A stretch of 38,018 nucleotides of DNA, from assembly GCA_021462845.1 (NCBI GenBank), contig JAJTXU010000017.1, positions 1 through 38,018 on the forward strand. Direction: 5' to 3'. Below the pieces are notes generated by a model. The model had not been told where the DNA came from. It was given only the letters and a program-made list of their open reading frames with translations, and ran no database searches. Positions 1 to 7,863 of the stretch are shown piece after piece. Position numbers and translations under genes: made by a program. The stretch's first letter is position 1. Every line of letters starts with the position of its first letter. This stretch comes from Anaerolineales bacterium (lineage in GTDB: Bacteria; Chloroflexota; Anaerolineae; Anaerolineales; Villigracilaceae).

Positions 1-1
1 C

Positions 2-1885
2 AATGTGAGCGTCGGTGATTTCGCCGTGAATGGCGCAACCACTGCGACAGTCACGCTTGTTACACCCATCAGCGGAACCGTGTACGATATCACGGTCTCG
101 GGCGGCGACCTGGCGGGATTCAACGGCGTAGTTGGCATCGATTTGAGCGGCGCGCAAGACATTACCGATTCCCTTGGCAATGCGCTACCAGCCGGTGAAC
201 CTGCTACGGATGAAACGTATACATTGGATAACTCTACACCAGCGCTGACATCCTTTGCTCGTCAAACTCCGGCAACCAGCCCAACCAATGCGGATACGCT
301 CGTGTTCCGGGCGACTTTCAGCGAAACTGTTGTCAACGTGAGCGCCGGTGATTTCGCCGTGAACGGCGCAACCACAGCGACAGTCACGCTTGTCACACCC
401 ATCAGCGGAACCGTGTACGATATCACCGTCTCCGGCGGCGATTTGGCGGGATTCAACGGCGTGGTTGGCATCGATTTGAGCGGCGCGCAAGACATTACCG
501 ATTCTGTTGGAAACGCGCTCCCCGCCGGGGAACCCGCCACCGATGAAACTTATACCGTCGACAATACCAGCACATCGCTCGCATCATTCGCTCGTCAAAT
601 ACCCGCGACAAACCCAACCAATGCAGATACCCTGGTCTTCCGGGCAACCTTTAGCGAAGATATGCTCAATGTCGATACGGGAGATTTCACGGTCAACGGA
701 ACTACAACGGCAACGGTAACTTTAGTAGCCCCAGTCAGTGGCTCCGTATATGACATCACGGTCTCCGGCGGCGATCTGGCAGGATTCAACGGCGTGGTTG
801 GCATCGACTTGAGCGGCGCGCAAGACATTACCGATTCTGTTGGCAACGCGCTTCCCGCCGGCGAACCCGCCATCGATGAAACCTACACCGTCGATAACTC
901 TGGTCCCACCGTCACCGCATCTGTACCGGCAAACACCGCCACCGTAACCGGCCCCACCCAGCTAACCGTAACCTACAATGAAGATGTGAAAAATGACGGG
1001 TCGGCAGGCGCGGCGAACAACATCGTCAATTACCTGCTTGTCGAAGCCGGAGTGAACACCACCTTCGATACACTTTCATGCCTGGGCGGCGTGGTTGCCG
1101 ATGATACAGCCATAACGATCAATACAGCAACCTACACAAACAACGGCGGAAGCGGTCCCTTTATCGCCACGCTCGACATCAACAGCGGCGTACCCCTTCC
1201 CGTGGGAACGTATCAACTCTACGTATGCGGAACCACTTCCATTGAGAACCTGATAAATCTTGAGTTGAACGATGGTCTGGCAGACACGATCATCCAATTC
1301 ACAGTGATCGCCGGCGGCGCGGGTGGAGGAGGCGGAGGTGGAAGCGCGCCAGCTACTCAACGCAGCGCTGTGCCAGCCACGGGCTTCCCGCAAGGCATAC
1401 TCACCACCCTACCGCTTCAACCCGCGGAAAAAGCCTACACCGCCACAAGCCTGTGGATCGAAATTCCGCGCCTCGGCGTAAAGATGAACATCGTTGGCAT
1501 CCCACAGACAAAAGACGGATGGGATGTAACCTGGCTTACGCGTGATGCCGGCTGGCTCAACGGTTCGGCATTCCCCACCTGGCAGGGCAACTCAGTCCTC
1601 ACCGGTCACGTATGGACAGAAACCAACAAACCCGGCCCTTTCAACAAACTCAAAGACCTGCAATACGGCGACCAGGTCAAGATCCACGCCTTCGGTCAGG
1701 TATTCATTTACGAGATCCGCGAATCGGCATTAATTTCATCCACCGACACAAAATCAATGATGAAGCACGAGGAAAAAACCTGGCTCACACTGATCACCTG
1801 CGAAGGGTTCAACGCGAAGACAGGCGATTACCTCTACCGCCGCATGGCGCGCGCCGTGCTGGTAAGCGTGGTGGCAGATAAATAA
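2..1885 (+). CDS. Secreted Ig-like repeat protein with C-terminal sortase domain (5' end outside window)
   Basis: The frame is open to the left edge, so the N terminus and any signal peptide are missing. Residues are numbered from the GTG at 5. Residues 1-300 hold about three copies of a 111-residue unit rich in Thr, Val, Gly and Asp, of the Ig-like bacterial surface type. A different beta-rich domain follows (about 300-435), then a poly-Gly linker (about 439-447). The last 170 residues are a sortase: catalytic His535 in TGHVW, Cys599 in TLITCEGF and Arg in RRMAR (612-616), so the triad is complete. Sortases cleave and join surface proteins at the outer membrane face. A sortase fused behind long repeats suggests a surface-exposed or self-anchoring protein, but its substrate cannot be told from here. 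No LPxTG-like motif or C-terminal membrane segment is seen. The sortase assignment is firm; the role of the fusion is inference. Confidence 0.85.
   Translation, partial: NVSVGDFAVNGATTATVTLVTPISGTVYDITVSGGDLAGFNGVVGIDLSGAQDITDSLGNALPAGEPATDETYTLDNSTPALTSFARQTPATSPTNADTLVFRATFSETVVNVSAGDFAVNGATTATVTLVTPISGTVYDITVSGGDLAGFNGVVGIDLSGAQDITDSVGNALPAGEPATDETYTVDNTSTSLASFARQIPATNPTNADTLVFRATFSEDMLNVDTGDFTVNGTTTATVTLVAPVSGSVYDITVSGGDLAGFNGVVGIDLSGAQDITDSVGNALPAGEPAIDETYTVDNSGPTVTASVPANTATVTGPTQLTVTYNEDVKNDGSAGAANNIVNYLLVEAGVNTTFDTLSCLGGVVADDTAITINTATYTNNGGSGPFIATLDINSGVPLPVGTYQLYVCGTTSIENLINLELNDGLADTIIQFTVIAGGAGGGGGGGSAPATQRSAVPATGFPQGILTTLPLQPAEKAYTATSLWIEIPRLGVKMNIVGIPQTKDGWDVTWLTRDAGWLNGSAFPTWQGNSVLTGHVWTETNKPGPFNKLKDLQYGDQVKIHAFGQVFIYEIRESALISSTDTKSMMKHEEKTWLTLITCEGFNAKTGDYLYRRMARAVLVSVVADK
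14..900 (+). repeat. Tandem 333-bp coding repeat (about 2.7 copies in view)
   Basis: The phrase GGATTCAACGGCGTNGTTGG recurs near 115, 448 and 781, a spacing of 333 bp or 111 codons. Copies are nearly identical in DNA as well as protein, which points to recent amplification or gene conversion. More copies probably lie to the left of the window. Confidence 0.85.
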
Positions 1886-2328
1886 CTCACCTTACGCAGA
1901 ACGTCCCGAAGGTTTCCTTGAAAGTACCTTGTTGCGCCAAACCAACCTTCGGAACGGTGCGTAACATCAGTAAATAACGCTCGAAAAAATCAAAAGAGTC
2001 CGCCAATCGAACTGGCGGACTCTTTTAATTCATGCGCTTCAGAGATAAAAACATGGGCGTCACTGCCCTGCGCGCGCCCAATGGATAAAAAATCACACCG
2101 CTTCAGTTCCGACGGGGCGGCTGGCAACCGAAACCCGGCATTTCTCACACGCGTATTGATTCACCCTCCAAGAGATGTGGATATCCGGTATTACTTACTG
2201 ATGTTACGCAGTTGAAGTCGATTTGGCTCTCGTAATGCGACATTCATGTCGCTCTTGCGCAAGAATGGCTGGAAAAGCGAGACGCTTCGCAGTCTCGCGT
2301 TACGATCTCTACTGCGTAAGGTGAGTTA
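1883..2328. repeat. Non-coding segment bounded by a 17-bp perfect inverted repeat
   Basis: The sequence TAACTCACCTTACGCAG (1883-1899) recurs as its exact reverse complement at 2312-2328. The left copy overlaps the stop codon of the sortase gene. The 446-bp interval has no convincing gene. It contains several hairpins: a gene-end terminator at 1992-2026, an arm pair CCGAAGGTT/AACCTTCGG near 1907-1955, GCGACAT/ATGTCGC near 2239-2254, and GCGAGAC/GTCTCGC near 2277-2298. It could be a small non-autonomous element or a nest of intergenic palindromic repeats. Confidence 0.6.
1992..2026 (+). terminator. Rho-independent terminator
   Basis: A perfect 14-bp stem (AAAAGAGTCCGCCA / TGGCGGACTCTTTT) with a 7-nt loop ends in TTTTAATT. 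It lies about 107 bp after the sortase-protein stop codon. The A-rich left arm means it could also work on the other strand. Confidence 0.8.
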
Positions 2329-2376
2329 CTTATCCGCTTCAATTCGTCTCTTTCCCCCAACGCTGTTCAACTCGTA

Positions 2377-2826
2377 CTAGCCCTTCTCCTCATGAACCTT
2401 ATATGGAATAGTCATCAGAAACCCGATCGCGATGATAACTTGCCCAATGAGCACCCCCGCCGATTGCCATGGACCGAAATACGGAACATTCGGCAGCGGC
2501 TGTGTGCCCAACCCAAAAATATCCGCCATGCCGGTAAAGACCGCGATCACATAACCCGTGCTCACCAACCGCAAACCAAAATCGGCTACGATGCTTCGTT
2601 GTTCCCTGCCCCATAGCGCCATAAGCCCGATAGACCCGCCCACACAGATCATTGCCAGCCCAATAAGAAAAACGGAAATTTGAATAAACCCAACTACTGT
2701 GCTTCGATCCCAACCAAACCAGCCGGGTTTTGCCCCAACGCTAAAGATAAACAACCCCAGCCCGATAAGAATCAGGCTGAATTGAATCCGCAAACGTGAA
2801 ATCCGAAAACCGGGTTCGCCGTTCAT
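2377..2826 (-). CDS. Small multi-pass membrane protein, unknown function
   Basis: A 149-residue protein with about four hydrophobic segments (ILIGLGLFIFSVG, ISVFLIGLAMICVGGSIGLMA, STGYVIAVFTGMADIFGLG, LIGQVIIAIGFLMTIP). The start is placed at the ATG ending at 2826 because it overlaps the stop of the upstream dipeptidase gene as ATGA, the usual sign of translational coupling; a longer frame begins at 2859 inside the dipeptidase. I do not recognise a family. Its position right after an exopeptidase-like gene suggests co-expression only. Confidence 0.7.
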   Translation of the reverse strand: MNGEPGFRISRLRIQFSLILIGLGLFIFSVGAKPGWFGWDRSTVVGFIQISVFLIGLAMICVGGSIGLMALWGREQRSIVADFGLRLVSTGYVIAVFTGMADIFGLGTQPLPNVPYFGPWQSAGVLIGQVIIAIGFLMTIPYKVHEEKG

Positions 2827-3914
2827 GTTGGCAAATGCTCTCGTAAAAATCTGAGCCAATTGCCGCCCAAAATATTTTCCGCGTCTGCTTCGGTGTAGCC
2901 GCGCTCGAGCAACTTCCCGCGCACCATCTGCAGGTCAGCGATGGTATCCACCTCCGCAGGGATCGATTGCAAGCCAAAGCCGCCATCGAAATCGGAACCG
3001 ATTGCCGCATGGAGCGAATTACCCGCGATCTGGCACACGTGATCGATATGCGAGATGTACGCATCCAACGGCACTTCCGCGCGGTTCCCGGTCTTGCGGT
3101 TCCAGCCTACCTTGAGAAAAGTGTTGAATGGGATGAGACCCTGCACGCCGCCGCGTTCGATCAGCCCTGCAATGACACGATCGGGCACGTGGCGGTTTGA
3201 CTCTGATCCTTTCATCAGCGCGGCGCAATTCGAGTGACTTGCCATGATGGCGCCTTCATAACGATCAAGCGACTCCAACGCGGCGGCTTCGTCCATGTGA
3301 CTCAGGTCGAGGATGAAATTAAAATCTGCCATGGCAGAAATCAACTGGCGTCCTTCGTCTGTCAACCCGCCGGGTTCACCGGTGCCGCCGCAGTAGCGCG
3401 TTCCCACCCAGGCAAGGCCGATCATCCGCAAGCCCAGTTCCCACCATTCAGAGAGTTCCTTAATGGAGCGAATTCCCTCCGCCCCTTCCATGAGCATCAC
3501 CAATCCCACCGGATGGCCTTCATCTTCACGCGCGGGCTGTGACCAATGCCGAAGATGGGAATCCAGTTCGCCCGTCGAGGCGATGAGGCGGAATTTATCC
3601 GGATGCGAATCCGCAAGTTTACGATAGGCAGTTGCCTGGTCGCGGTACAGTTTGCGGGCGGTGTCGAAGTCAGGATACCACAGGCTGTCCCACGTTTCCT
3701 TTTTGCGCGCGGGGGTGGCAAACAGTGTCGAGAATACGACCGCCACATTGCCGCGCTGATATTCGCGCCATCCCAGCGTGCAATCGCCCATGCGTTCGGG
3801 GATGAGGGTGCTCGCTTCGAGGCGGCGCGTTTCGGCCACCGGGCGCGTGTAATCGCGCTTGAAGGTGAGCATGTTCCAGGCAAGGTCCTGGTGAGAGTCA
3901 ACGATGAGAGTCAT
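2823..3914 (-). CDS. Membrane dipeptidase (peptidase family M19)
   Basis: A 363-residue metallopeptidase of the renal dipeptidase/M19 family, which hydrolyses dipeptides including those with D-residues, using two metal ions. Visible family features are HxD near the N terminus (His8, Asp10 in DSHQDLAWN), the metal-bridging Glu region (LMEGAEGI), a histidine-rich block LDLSHMDEAA, ASHSNC followed by RHVPD, and the C-terminal GSDFDGGFG. Length is normal. No signal peptide is seen, so it is probably cytoplasmic. It precedes, and is coupled by ATGA to, a small membrane protein. A terminator separates it from the S1 gene upstream, leaving only a few bases before its ATG, so it may depend on read-through or on a promoter not recognised here. 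Confidence 0.9.
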   Translation of the reverse strand: MTLIVDSHQDLAWNMLTFKRDYTRPVAETRRLEASTLIPERMGDCTLGWREYQRGNVAVVFSTLFATPARKKETWDSLWYPDFDTARKLYRDQATAYRKLADSHPDKFRLIASTGELDSHLRHWSQPAREDEGHPVGLVMLMEGAEGIRSIKELSEWWELGLRMIGLAWVGTRYCGGTGEPGGLTDEGRQLISAMADFNFILDLSHMDEAAALESLDRYEGAIMASHSNCAALMKGSESNRHVPDRVIAGLIERGGVQGLIPFNTFLKVGWNRKTGNRAEVPLDAYISHIDHVCQIAGNSLHAAIGSDFDGGFGLQSIPAEVDTIADLQMVRGKLLERGYTEADAENILGGNWLRFLREHLPT

Positions 3915-3920
3915 CTATTC

Positions 3921-3949
3921 AAAAAAGCGCCCCGCTCGGCGGGACGCTT
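3921..3949 (-). terminator. Rho-independent terminator of the S1-domain gene
   Basis: On the minus strand, an 11-bp stem (AAGCGTCCCGC / GCGGGGCGCTT, one G-T pair) with loop CGA is followed by six T. It begins just 5 nt past the S1 gene stop. Confidence 0.85.
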
Positions 3950-3954
3950 GCCAT

Positions 3955-5229
3955 TTACTTTTCTTCCGTCGATTCGGTTGGCGGATCGAACGGTGAATCT
4001 CCCGAAGGATCATCATCCTCGACGTCGAATTCTGCCGCGAGCATTTTGAAATCCTTGTCGGCAAAGGCGGCTGAGTCCACTTTGCGAAGGCTCAAGCCGA
4101 TGCGATGCTGGTCGGCATCGATACGGATGACGCGCAGGGTTTTTACATCGCCTTCATGCAAGGCTTCTTTCGGGTGTTCGATGCGCTGTTCTGAAATTTC
4201 AGAGATGTGAATCAAACCTTCCACATCTTCATCGAGGCGGGCAAATGCGCCGAACTTCGTCAGGCGCGTGATCTTGCCTTCCACGAGTTGACCGACGCTA
4301 TATTTCTGAATGCGCGCGTGCCAGGGATCGTCTAACAGGGCGCGCACCGATAGACCGATGCGCTTCTTTTCACGATCGACATTGATTACTTTGACTTTAA
4401 CTTCCTGCCCTACTTCGAGCACTTCGCGCGGGTGGTCGATGTGATCCCACGAAAGTTCTGAAAGATGCACAAGCCCATCCGCGCCGTTGACGTTGATGAA
4501 CGCGCCGAAATTGGCGAGGCTGGTCACGCGCCCGGTATACACCTGCCCTTCCTGCAACTCGTCGATGACGCGCTCTTTCAGAGACTGGCGTGATTCGGCG
4601 CTTGCCGCGCGTTCCGAAACGATCAGGCGGCGGCGTTCGCGATCCACCTCAATCACGCGAATCGTGATGGGTTGCCCCACCATCTTCTGATATTTTTGTT
4701 CGGGCGTATCGCCGGTGATCTGGCTTCGGCGCAATGCCCCGATCTGCGAAGAGGGTAGAAAGCCTCGCAAGCCTTCCACAGCCGCGATCAACCCGCCTTT
4801 ATTGAAACCGATGATCTTGGTTTCGATCACCACGGCATCGGTAATGAGTTTTTCCACATCATCCCACGAAATCTGTTCCTGCGCGCGCTTGAGGGACAGG
4901 ACAACGTTTCCGTTCGCGTCTTCGGGGTTGATCACGAACACATGGACTTCCTGCCCGACCGACAACGCTTCGATCTCCGCCGGGGTGAGTTGGTCCAATT
5001 CTCGACCAGAAACCACACCTTCGGATTTCGCGCCAATGCTGATGAGAATCTGGCTGGGGCTGATGCTGGCAATCGTCCCTTTACGAATCTCGCCAGCCTG
5101 AGGCAGGTCGACGTTTAATTCCTGCTCATTGAGCAGTGATTCCATGGTTTGATTGTTCGCATGATTTTGTTCTCCCTGCGGATTGCGATCACTCCCTTGG
5201 GTAGGCAGGGCTTGGTTTTCGTCTGTCAC
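3955..5229 (-). CDS. rpsA: S1 RNA-binding domain protein (ribosomal protein S1 homologue)
   Basis: A 424-residue protein with four S1 (OB-fold) domains at about 47-115, 133-206, 226-296 and 311-381; the last two carry the classic FGAF and GLVHLSE/GLIHISE motifs. An acidic N-terminal tail and an acidic C-terminal tail flank them. In other bacteria S1 helps the 30S subunit bind mRNA leaders. Four domains is usual for S1 outside Proteobacteria. The start is GTG at 5229, preceded by GGAG at 6 nt. It has its own strong promoter and its own terminator, so it is a single-gene unit divergent from the chelatase gene. In a genome where many genes look leaderless, an S1 with fewer domains is of some interest, but that link is speculative. 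Confidence 0.85.
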   Translation of the reverse strand: MTDENQALPTQGSDRNPQGEQNHANNQTMESLLNEQELNVDLPQAGEIRKGTIASISPSQILISIGAKSEGVVSGRELDQLTPAEIEALSVGQEVHVFVINPEDANGNVVLSLKRAQEQISWDDVEKLITDAVVIETKIIGFNKGGLIAAVEGLRGFLPSSQIGALRRSQITGDTPEQKYQKMVGQPITIRVIEVDRERRRLIVSERAASAESRQSLKERVIDELQEGQVYTGRVTSLANFGAFINVNGADGLVHLSELSWDHIDHPREVLEVGQEVKVKVINVDREKKRIGLSVRALLDDPWHARIQKYSVGQLVEGKITRLTKFGAFARLDEDVEGLIHISEISEQRIEHPKEALHEGDVKTLRVIRIDADQHRIGLSLRKVDSAAFADKDFKMLAAEFDVEDDDPSGDSPFDPPTESTEEK

Positions 5230-5261
5230 TTGATTCTCCGGTTGGATAAAATATGCACGGG

Positions 5262-5290
5262 ATTATACAGGTGAATGTACAAGTTGACAA
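5262..5290 (-). promoter_or_regulatory. Promoter of the S1-domain gene
   Basis: On the minus strand TTGTCA (5285-5290), a 17-bp spacer and TATAAT (5262-5267). The inferred transcript start is near 5255, giving a leader of about 25 nt that contains the GGAG before the GTG start. Confidence 0.7.
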
Positions 5291-5358
5291 CCCGCCCAGA
5301 CAACCATGTGAAAAAATCATTCGGGATGGCGTGCCTGATTCACATAGATAGCTTCAGT

Positions 5359-5387
5359 TTGGGGATTTTTCAAACACGAGTTATAAT
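5359..5387 (+). promoter_or_regulatory. Promoter of the chelatase gene
   Basis: TTGGGG (5359-5364), 17-bp spacer, TATAAT (5382-5387). The inferred start near 5394 gives a leader of about 13 nt containing GGAG before ATG 5407. This supports 5407 and argues against the longer frame from 5275. Confidence 0.6.
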
Positions 5388-5406
5388 CACGCTTCGGAGT
5401 CACTTA

Positions 5407-6507
5407 ATGCCACCTATTTTCCCCTTCACAGCCATTGTAGGACAGGAGCGCATGAGACGCGCCCTCATTTTGAATGCCGTAGACACACGCATCGGCGGCG
5501 TGCTTATTCGTGGCGAACGCGGCACTGCAAAATCCACCGCTTCGCGTTCGCTTGCCGCCCTGCTTCCCAGCGTCAAAGTCGTAGATGATTGCCGCTTCGG
5601 GTGCGATCCCGACAAGCCCAACACCTGGTGCACCGAATGTAAGGAACGGTTCTCTGGAAACAAAAAAGTTCCTTCGCATGTGCGGACAACCTCGTTCGTG
5701 AACCTGCCCGTCTCCGCCACCGAAGACCGTGTGGTCGGCACGCTTGATATCGAACAAGCCATTCAAAAAGGCGAACGACACTTTGAACCGGGCGTGCTCG
5801 CCGGCGCAAATCGCGGCTTGCTGTACATTGACGAAGTCAACTTGTTGGATGATCACGTGGTAGATGTTCTGCTCGACTCTGCCGCGATGGGAACCAACAT
5901 GGTCGAACGCGAGGGCATCTCGTTCTCTCATCCCGCCCGCTTCATTCTCGTGGGGACGATGAATCCGGAGGAGGGCGAGCTTCGTCCACAACTTTTAGAT
6001 CGCTTCGCCCTCTCGGTAGATATCGTCGGCATCCGCGACGCGCGCGAACGGGTGATGATCATGGAACGCAACCTCGCTTTTGAACAAGACGCGGAGTCTT
6101 TCCGTCAGCAGTGGAAACCAAAAGAGGATGAGTTGTCACACCAAATCGAGAAAGGTCGCGAACTCGTCGGCGAGGTAAAACACACCAGCCGCGATTTGCT
6201 ATCCATCGCCGCGTTGACCGCTTCGCTCAACGTGGATGGTCACCGCGCGGATCTGGTCATCCTGAAAGCCGCGCGCGCCCAAGCCGCGTTCGAAGGTCGG
6301 ACGAAGATCAACGATCACGACATTGCGCTGGCGGCTGAGTTGGCGCTCCCCCACCGCATCAAGCGGACGCCCTTCCAGCAAGCGGAAATGACCACCGAGC
6401 AATTGCAAGAGCGCATCGAGCAATTGGCGGGTCAATCTGTGCCGGAAGAGTCGGATGAGAATCAGTCCGAGTCTCAGCAAAATAAATCCGAAGAAAAAAA
6501 AACTTAA
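5407..6507 (+). CDS. Chelatase AAA+ ATPase, ChlI/BchI-like (short product of a chlD-type gene)
   Basis: A 366-residue AAA+ ATPase of the magnesium-chelatase I / cobalt-chelatase CobS group, which powers metal insertion into tetrapyrroles. Walker A is GERGTAKST (36-44), Walker B is LLYIDEVNLL (138-147), and a sensor/arginine-finger block GTMNPEEGELRPQLLDRF follows (183-200). Four cysteines (62, 66, 75, 78) sit in the insertion typical of this family. After the AAA+ lid comes a Gln/Glu/Ser-rich linker, then a stop at 6505-6507. In a neighbouring frame the linker continues directly into a VWA domain. The short product is the usual size of ChlI; a -1 shift would give a ChlD-like protein of about 686 residues. 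Start 5407 is chosen for its promoter, GGAG and the family N terminus (FPFTAIVGQE). No chlH or cobN is in the window, so Mg or Co specificity is open. Confidence 0.9.
   Translation: MPPIFPFTAIVGQERMRRALILNAVDTRIGGVLIRGERGTAKSTASRSLAALLPSVKVVDDCRFGCDPDKPNTWCTECKERFSGNKKVPSHVRTTSFVNLPVSATEDRVVGTLDIEQAIQKGERHFEPGVLAGANRGLLYIDEVNLLDDHVVDVLLDSAAMGTNMVEREGISFSHPARFILVGTMNPEEGELRPQLLDRFALSVDIVGIRDARERVMIMERNLAFEQDAESFRQQWKPKEDELSHQIEKGRELVGEVKHTSRDLLSIAALTASLNVDGHRADLVILKAARAQAAFEGRTKINDHDIALAAELALPHRIKRTPFQQAEMTTEQLQERIEQLAGQSVPEESDENQSESQQNKSEEKKT
6486..6507 (+). other. Candidate programmed -1 frameshift window (A9 slippery run)
   Basis: The AAA+ frame ends at 6507 and the VWA frame first opens after a TAA at 6483-6485, so both are open together for only 22 nt. 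Nine A (6494-6502) lie in that window and give A_AAA_AAA in the upstream frame, a classic -1 slippery heptamer. Slippage gives ...EEKK-NLKLEDEREE..., a plausible acidic linker. No strong upstream Shine-Dalgarno stimulator or downstream pseudoknot was recognised. A sequencing indel in the homopolymer is the main alternative. Confidence 0.6.
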
Positions 6508-7466
6508 AACTCGAAGATGAGCGCGAGGAAGGTCCGCAGGAGGGCAAGCCCGAGCCGATGCCGCAAGATGTGTTTGCGAACACGTCGGCAAATTGGTGGG
6601 AGGGCGGACAGAAAGTAAAAGCGGGCGAAAAATTTCAGCCGCGCAAATTAAACACGCCGCTCGATAAACTCGCGCGCAAACACGCGGGCAGGCGTTCGCT
6701 CACCAAGACCGAGCGCAAACACGGACGCTACATCAAGGCGCGTCCCGCCGGTGAAAAGAAAGATGACATCGCTTTCGATGCGACGTTCCGCGCGGCGGCT
6801 CCCTTCCAAAAGAAACGCGTTGAAAAAAGAAAACGACTCGCGTTTGCCATCGAGTCATCGGACTTGCAACGGAAGATCCGCGTGAAGCGCGTGGCAAATC
6901 TTGTATTGTTTTTGGTAGATGCTTCGTGGTCAATGGCTGTCGCTGAACGCATGAACGCGACAAAAGGCGCGATCTTGTCATTGCTCACCGATGCGTATCA
7001 ACGCCGTGACCGTGTTGGGCTCATCGTCTTCCAAAAAGACCGCGCTACTCTTGTTCTCCCCCCAACCAATTCCGTTCAACTTGCCCAACGCGCATTGATG
7101 GACATCCCCGTCGGCGGGAAGACTCCGCTTTCGGCGGGCTTGTTCCTAGCCACAGACGTGTTGCGGCAGGAGAAAATCCATCACCCAGATATCGAACCGC
7201 TGTTGATCGTCCTGACCGACGGCGCGGGGAACGTATCCATTGGCGCGATGCCGCCGCAGGAAGAATCGTATAAATTCGCCGAGTTAATCGCAAACGAGAA
7301 GATCAAATGCGTGGTCATCAACATGGAACACGCCGCCTTCGATCAGGGACTCGCGCAACAATTGGCGAATCACCTCAAAGCGCCGTGCTACGCGCTCAGC
7401 GAATTGAAGGCGGAGAATTTGTACCACGCCGTGAAGGATGAGATGGCGAAGCCGATGAAGAAATGA
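6501..7466 (+). CDS. Chelatase VWA-domain part, ChlD/BchD C-terminal half (expressed by -1 frameshift or internal start)
   Basis: 321 codons that continue the AAA+ protein in the -1 frame. A charged linker (to about 6640) is followed by a basic region and a von Willebrand A domain. The metal-ion-dependent adhesion site is complete: DASWS in FLVDASWSM, the Thr in KTPLSAGL, and Asp in LTDGAGN. Together with the AAA+ half this matches ChlD/BchD or the CobT-like subunit, which bridges the ATPase and the large chelatase subunit. If made separately, the first ATG is 6558, with AGGAGGG 13 nt upstream, rather far for a ribosome site. The last 111 bp recur at 8353-8463, after an inserted toxin-antitoxin pair. 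Confidence 0.85.
   Translation, partial: NLKLEDEREEGPQEGKPEPMPQDVFANTSANWWEGGQKVKAGEKFQPRKLNTPLDKLARKHAGRRSLTKTERKHGRYIKARPAGEKKDDIAFDATFRAAAPFQKKRVEKRKRLAFAIESSDLQRKIRVKRVANLVLFLVDASWSMAVAERMNATKGAILSLLTDAYQRRDRVGLIVFQKDRATLVLPPTNSVQLAQRALMDIPVGGKTPLSAGLFLATDVLRQEKIHHPDIEPLLIVLTDGAGNVSIGAMPPQEESYKFAELIANEKIKCVVINMEHAAFDQGLAQQLANHLKAPCYALSELKAENLYHAVKDEMAKPMKK
7356..7466 (+). repeat. Direct repeat copy 1: 3' end of the chelatase VWA gene
   Basis: These 111 bp match 8353-8463 at 102 positions. Seven of the nine differences are synonymous third-base changes and two swap the stop codon (TGA for TAG), so both copies encode the same 36 residues. Confidence 0.9.
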
Positions 7467-7467
7467 G

Positions 7468-7473
7468 TATAAT
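7468..7473 (+). promoter_or_regulatory. -10 element for the MNT/HepT pair (leaderless type)
   Basis: TATAAT starts 2 nt after the chelatase stop and 6 nt before ATG 7480, so transcription would start at or next to the A of ATG. No clear -35 was recognised, and no ribosome site precedes the ATG. Confidence 0.55.
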
Positions 7474-7479
7474 AACCGT

Positions 7480-7863
7480 ATGGCAACGCCAATTTTGAAC
7501 ATCTCCCCTGACAGACTTGCGCAGTATCGGCGCACCGCTATCAACCGCCAAAATGCGCGGGTGTCAAAAATCAAAGGACGGATGAAAACTGCATGGAGGC
7601 TTGCCAGAAAAGCGGCAAAACTATTGCGCGAACAATACCATGCCGAGCGCGTGGCAGTGTTTGGCTCCCTGCTTCATGAAAAAAGATTTACCCCATGGTC
7701 GGACGTGGATATCGCCGCCTGGGGCATCCCCGCCGAGCAAACGTTCCGGGCTATCGGAGCAGTGATGGATTTGGATTCATCCATTAGCATTAACCTTGTC
7801 GATGTCTACGCCTGCACGTCATCCATGCGTAACGCGATCGAAATGGAAGCGGTGGATGTATGA
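7480..7863 (+). CDS. MNT-type nucleotidyltransferase (probable antitoxin of a HEPN/MNT pair)
   Basis: A 127-residue protein with a minimal nucleotidyltransferase core: FGS (Gly62-Ser63) and SDVDIA (Asp75, Asp77), the metal-binding Asp pair of the family. A helical basic extension of about 50 residues precedes the core. In characterised HepT/MntA systems the MNT protein neutralises the HEPN toxin by adding AMP near its active site. It overlaps the next gene by 4 nt (ATGA, 7860-7863), as expected for a coupled pair. The pair carries its own leaderless-type promoter and lies between two copies of the chelatase 3' end, so it looks like an inserted cassette. Activity is inferred from the motif. 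Confidence 0.85.
   Translation: MATPILNISPDRLAQYRRTAINRQNARVSKIKGRMKTAWRLARKAAKLLREQYHAERVAVFGSLLHEKRFTPWSDVDIAAWGIPAEQTFRAIGAVMDLDSSISINLVDVYACTSSMRNAIEMEAVDV

Noticed and set aside
5275-5406. N-terminal extension of the chelatase ATPase
   Set aside because: The promoter lies inside it and the family N terminus begins at 5407.
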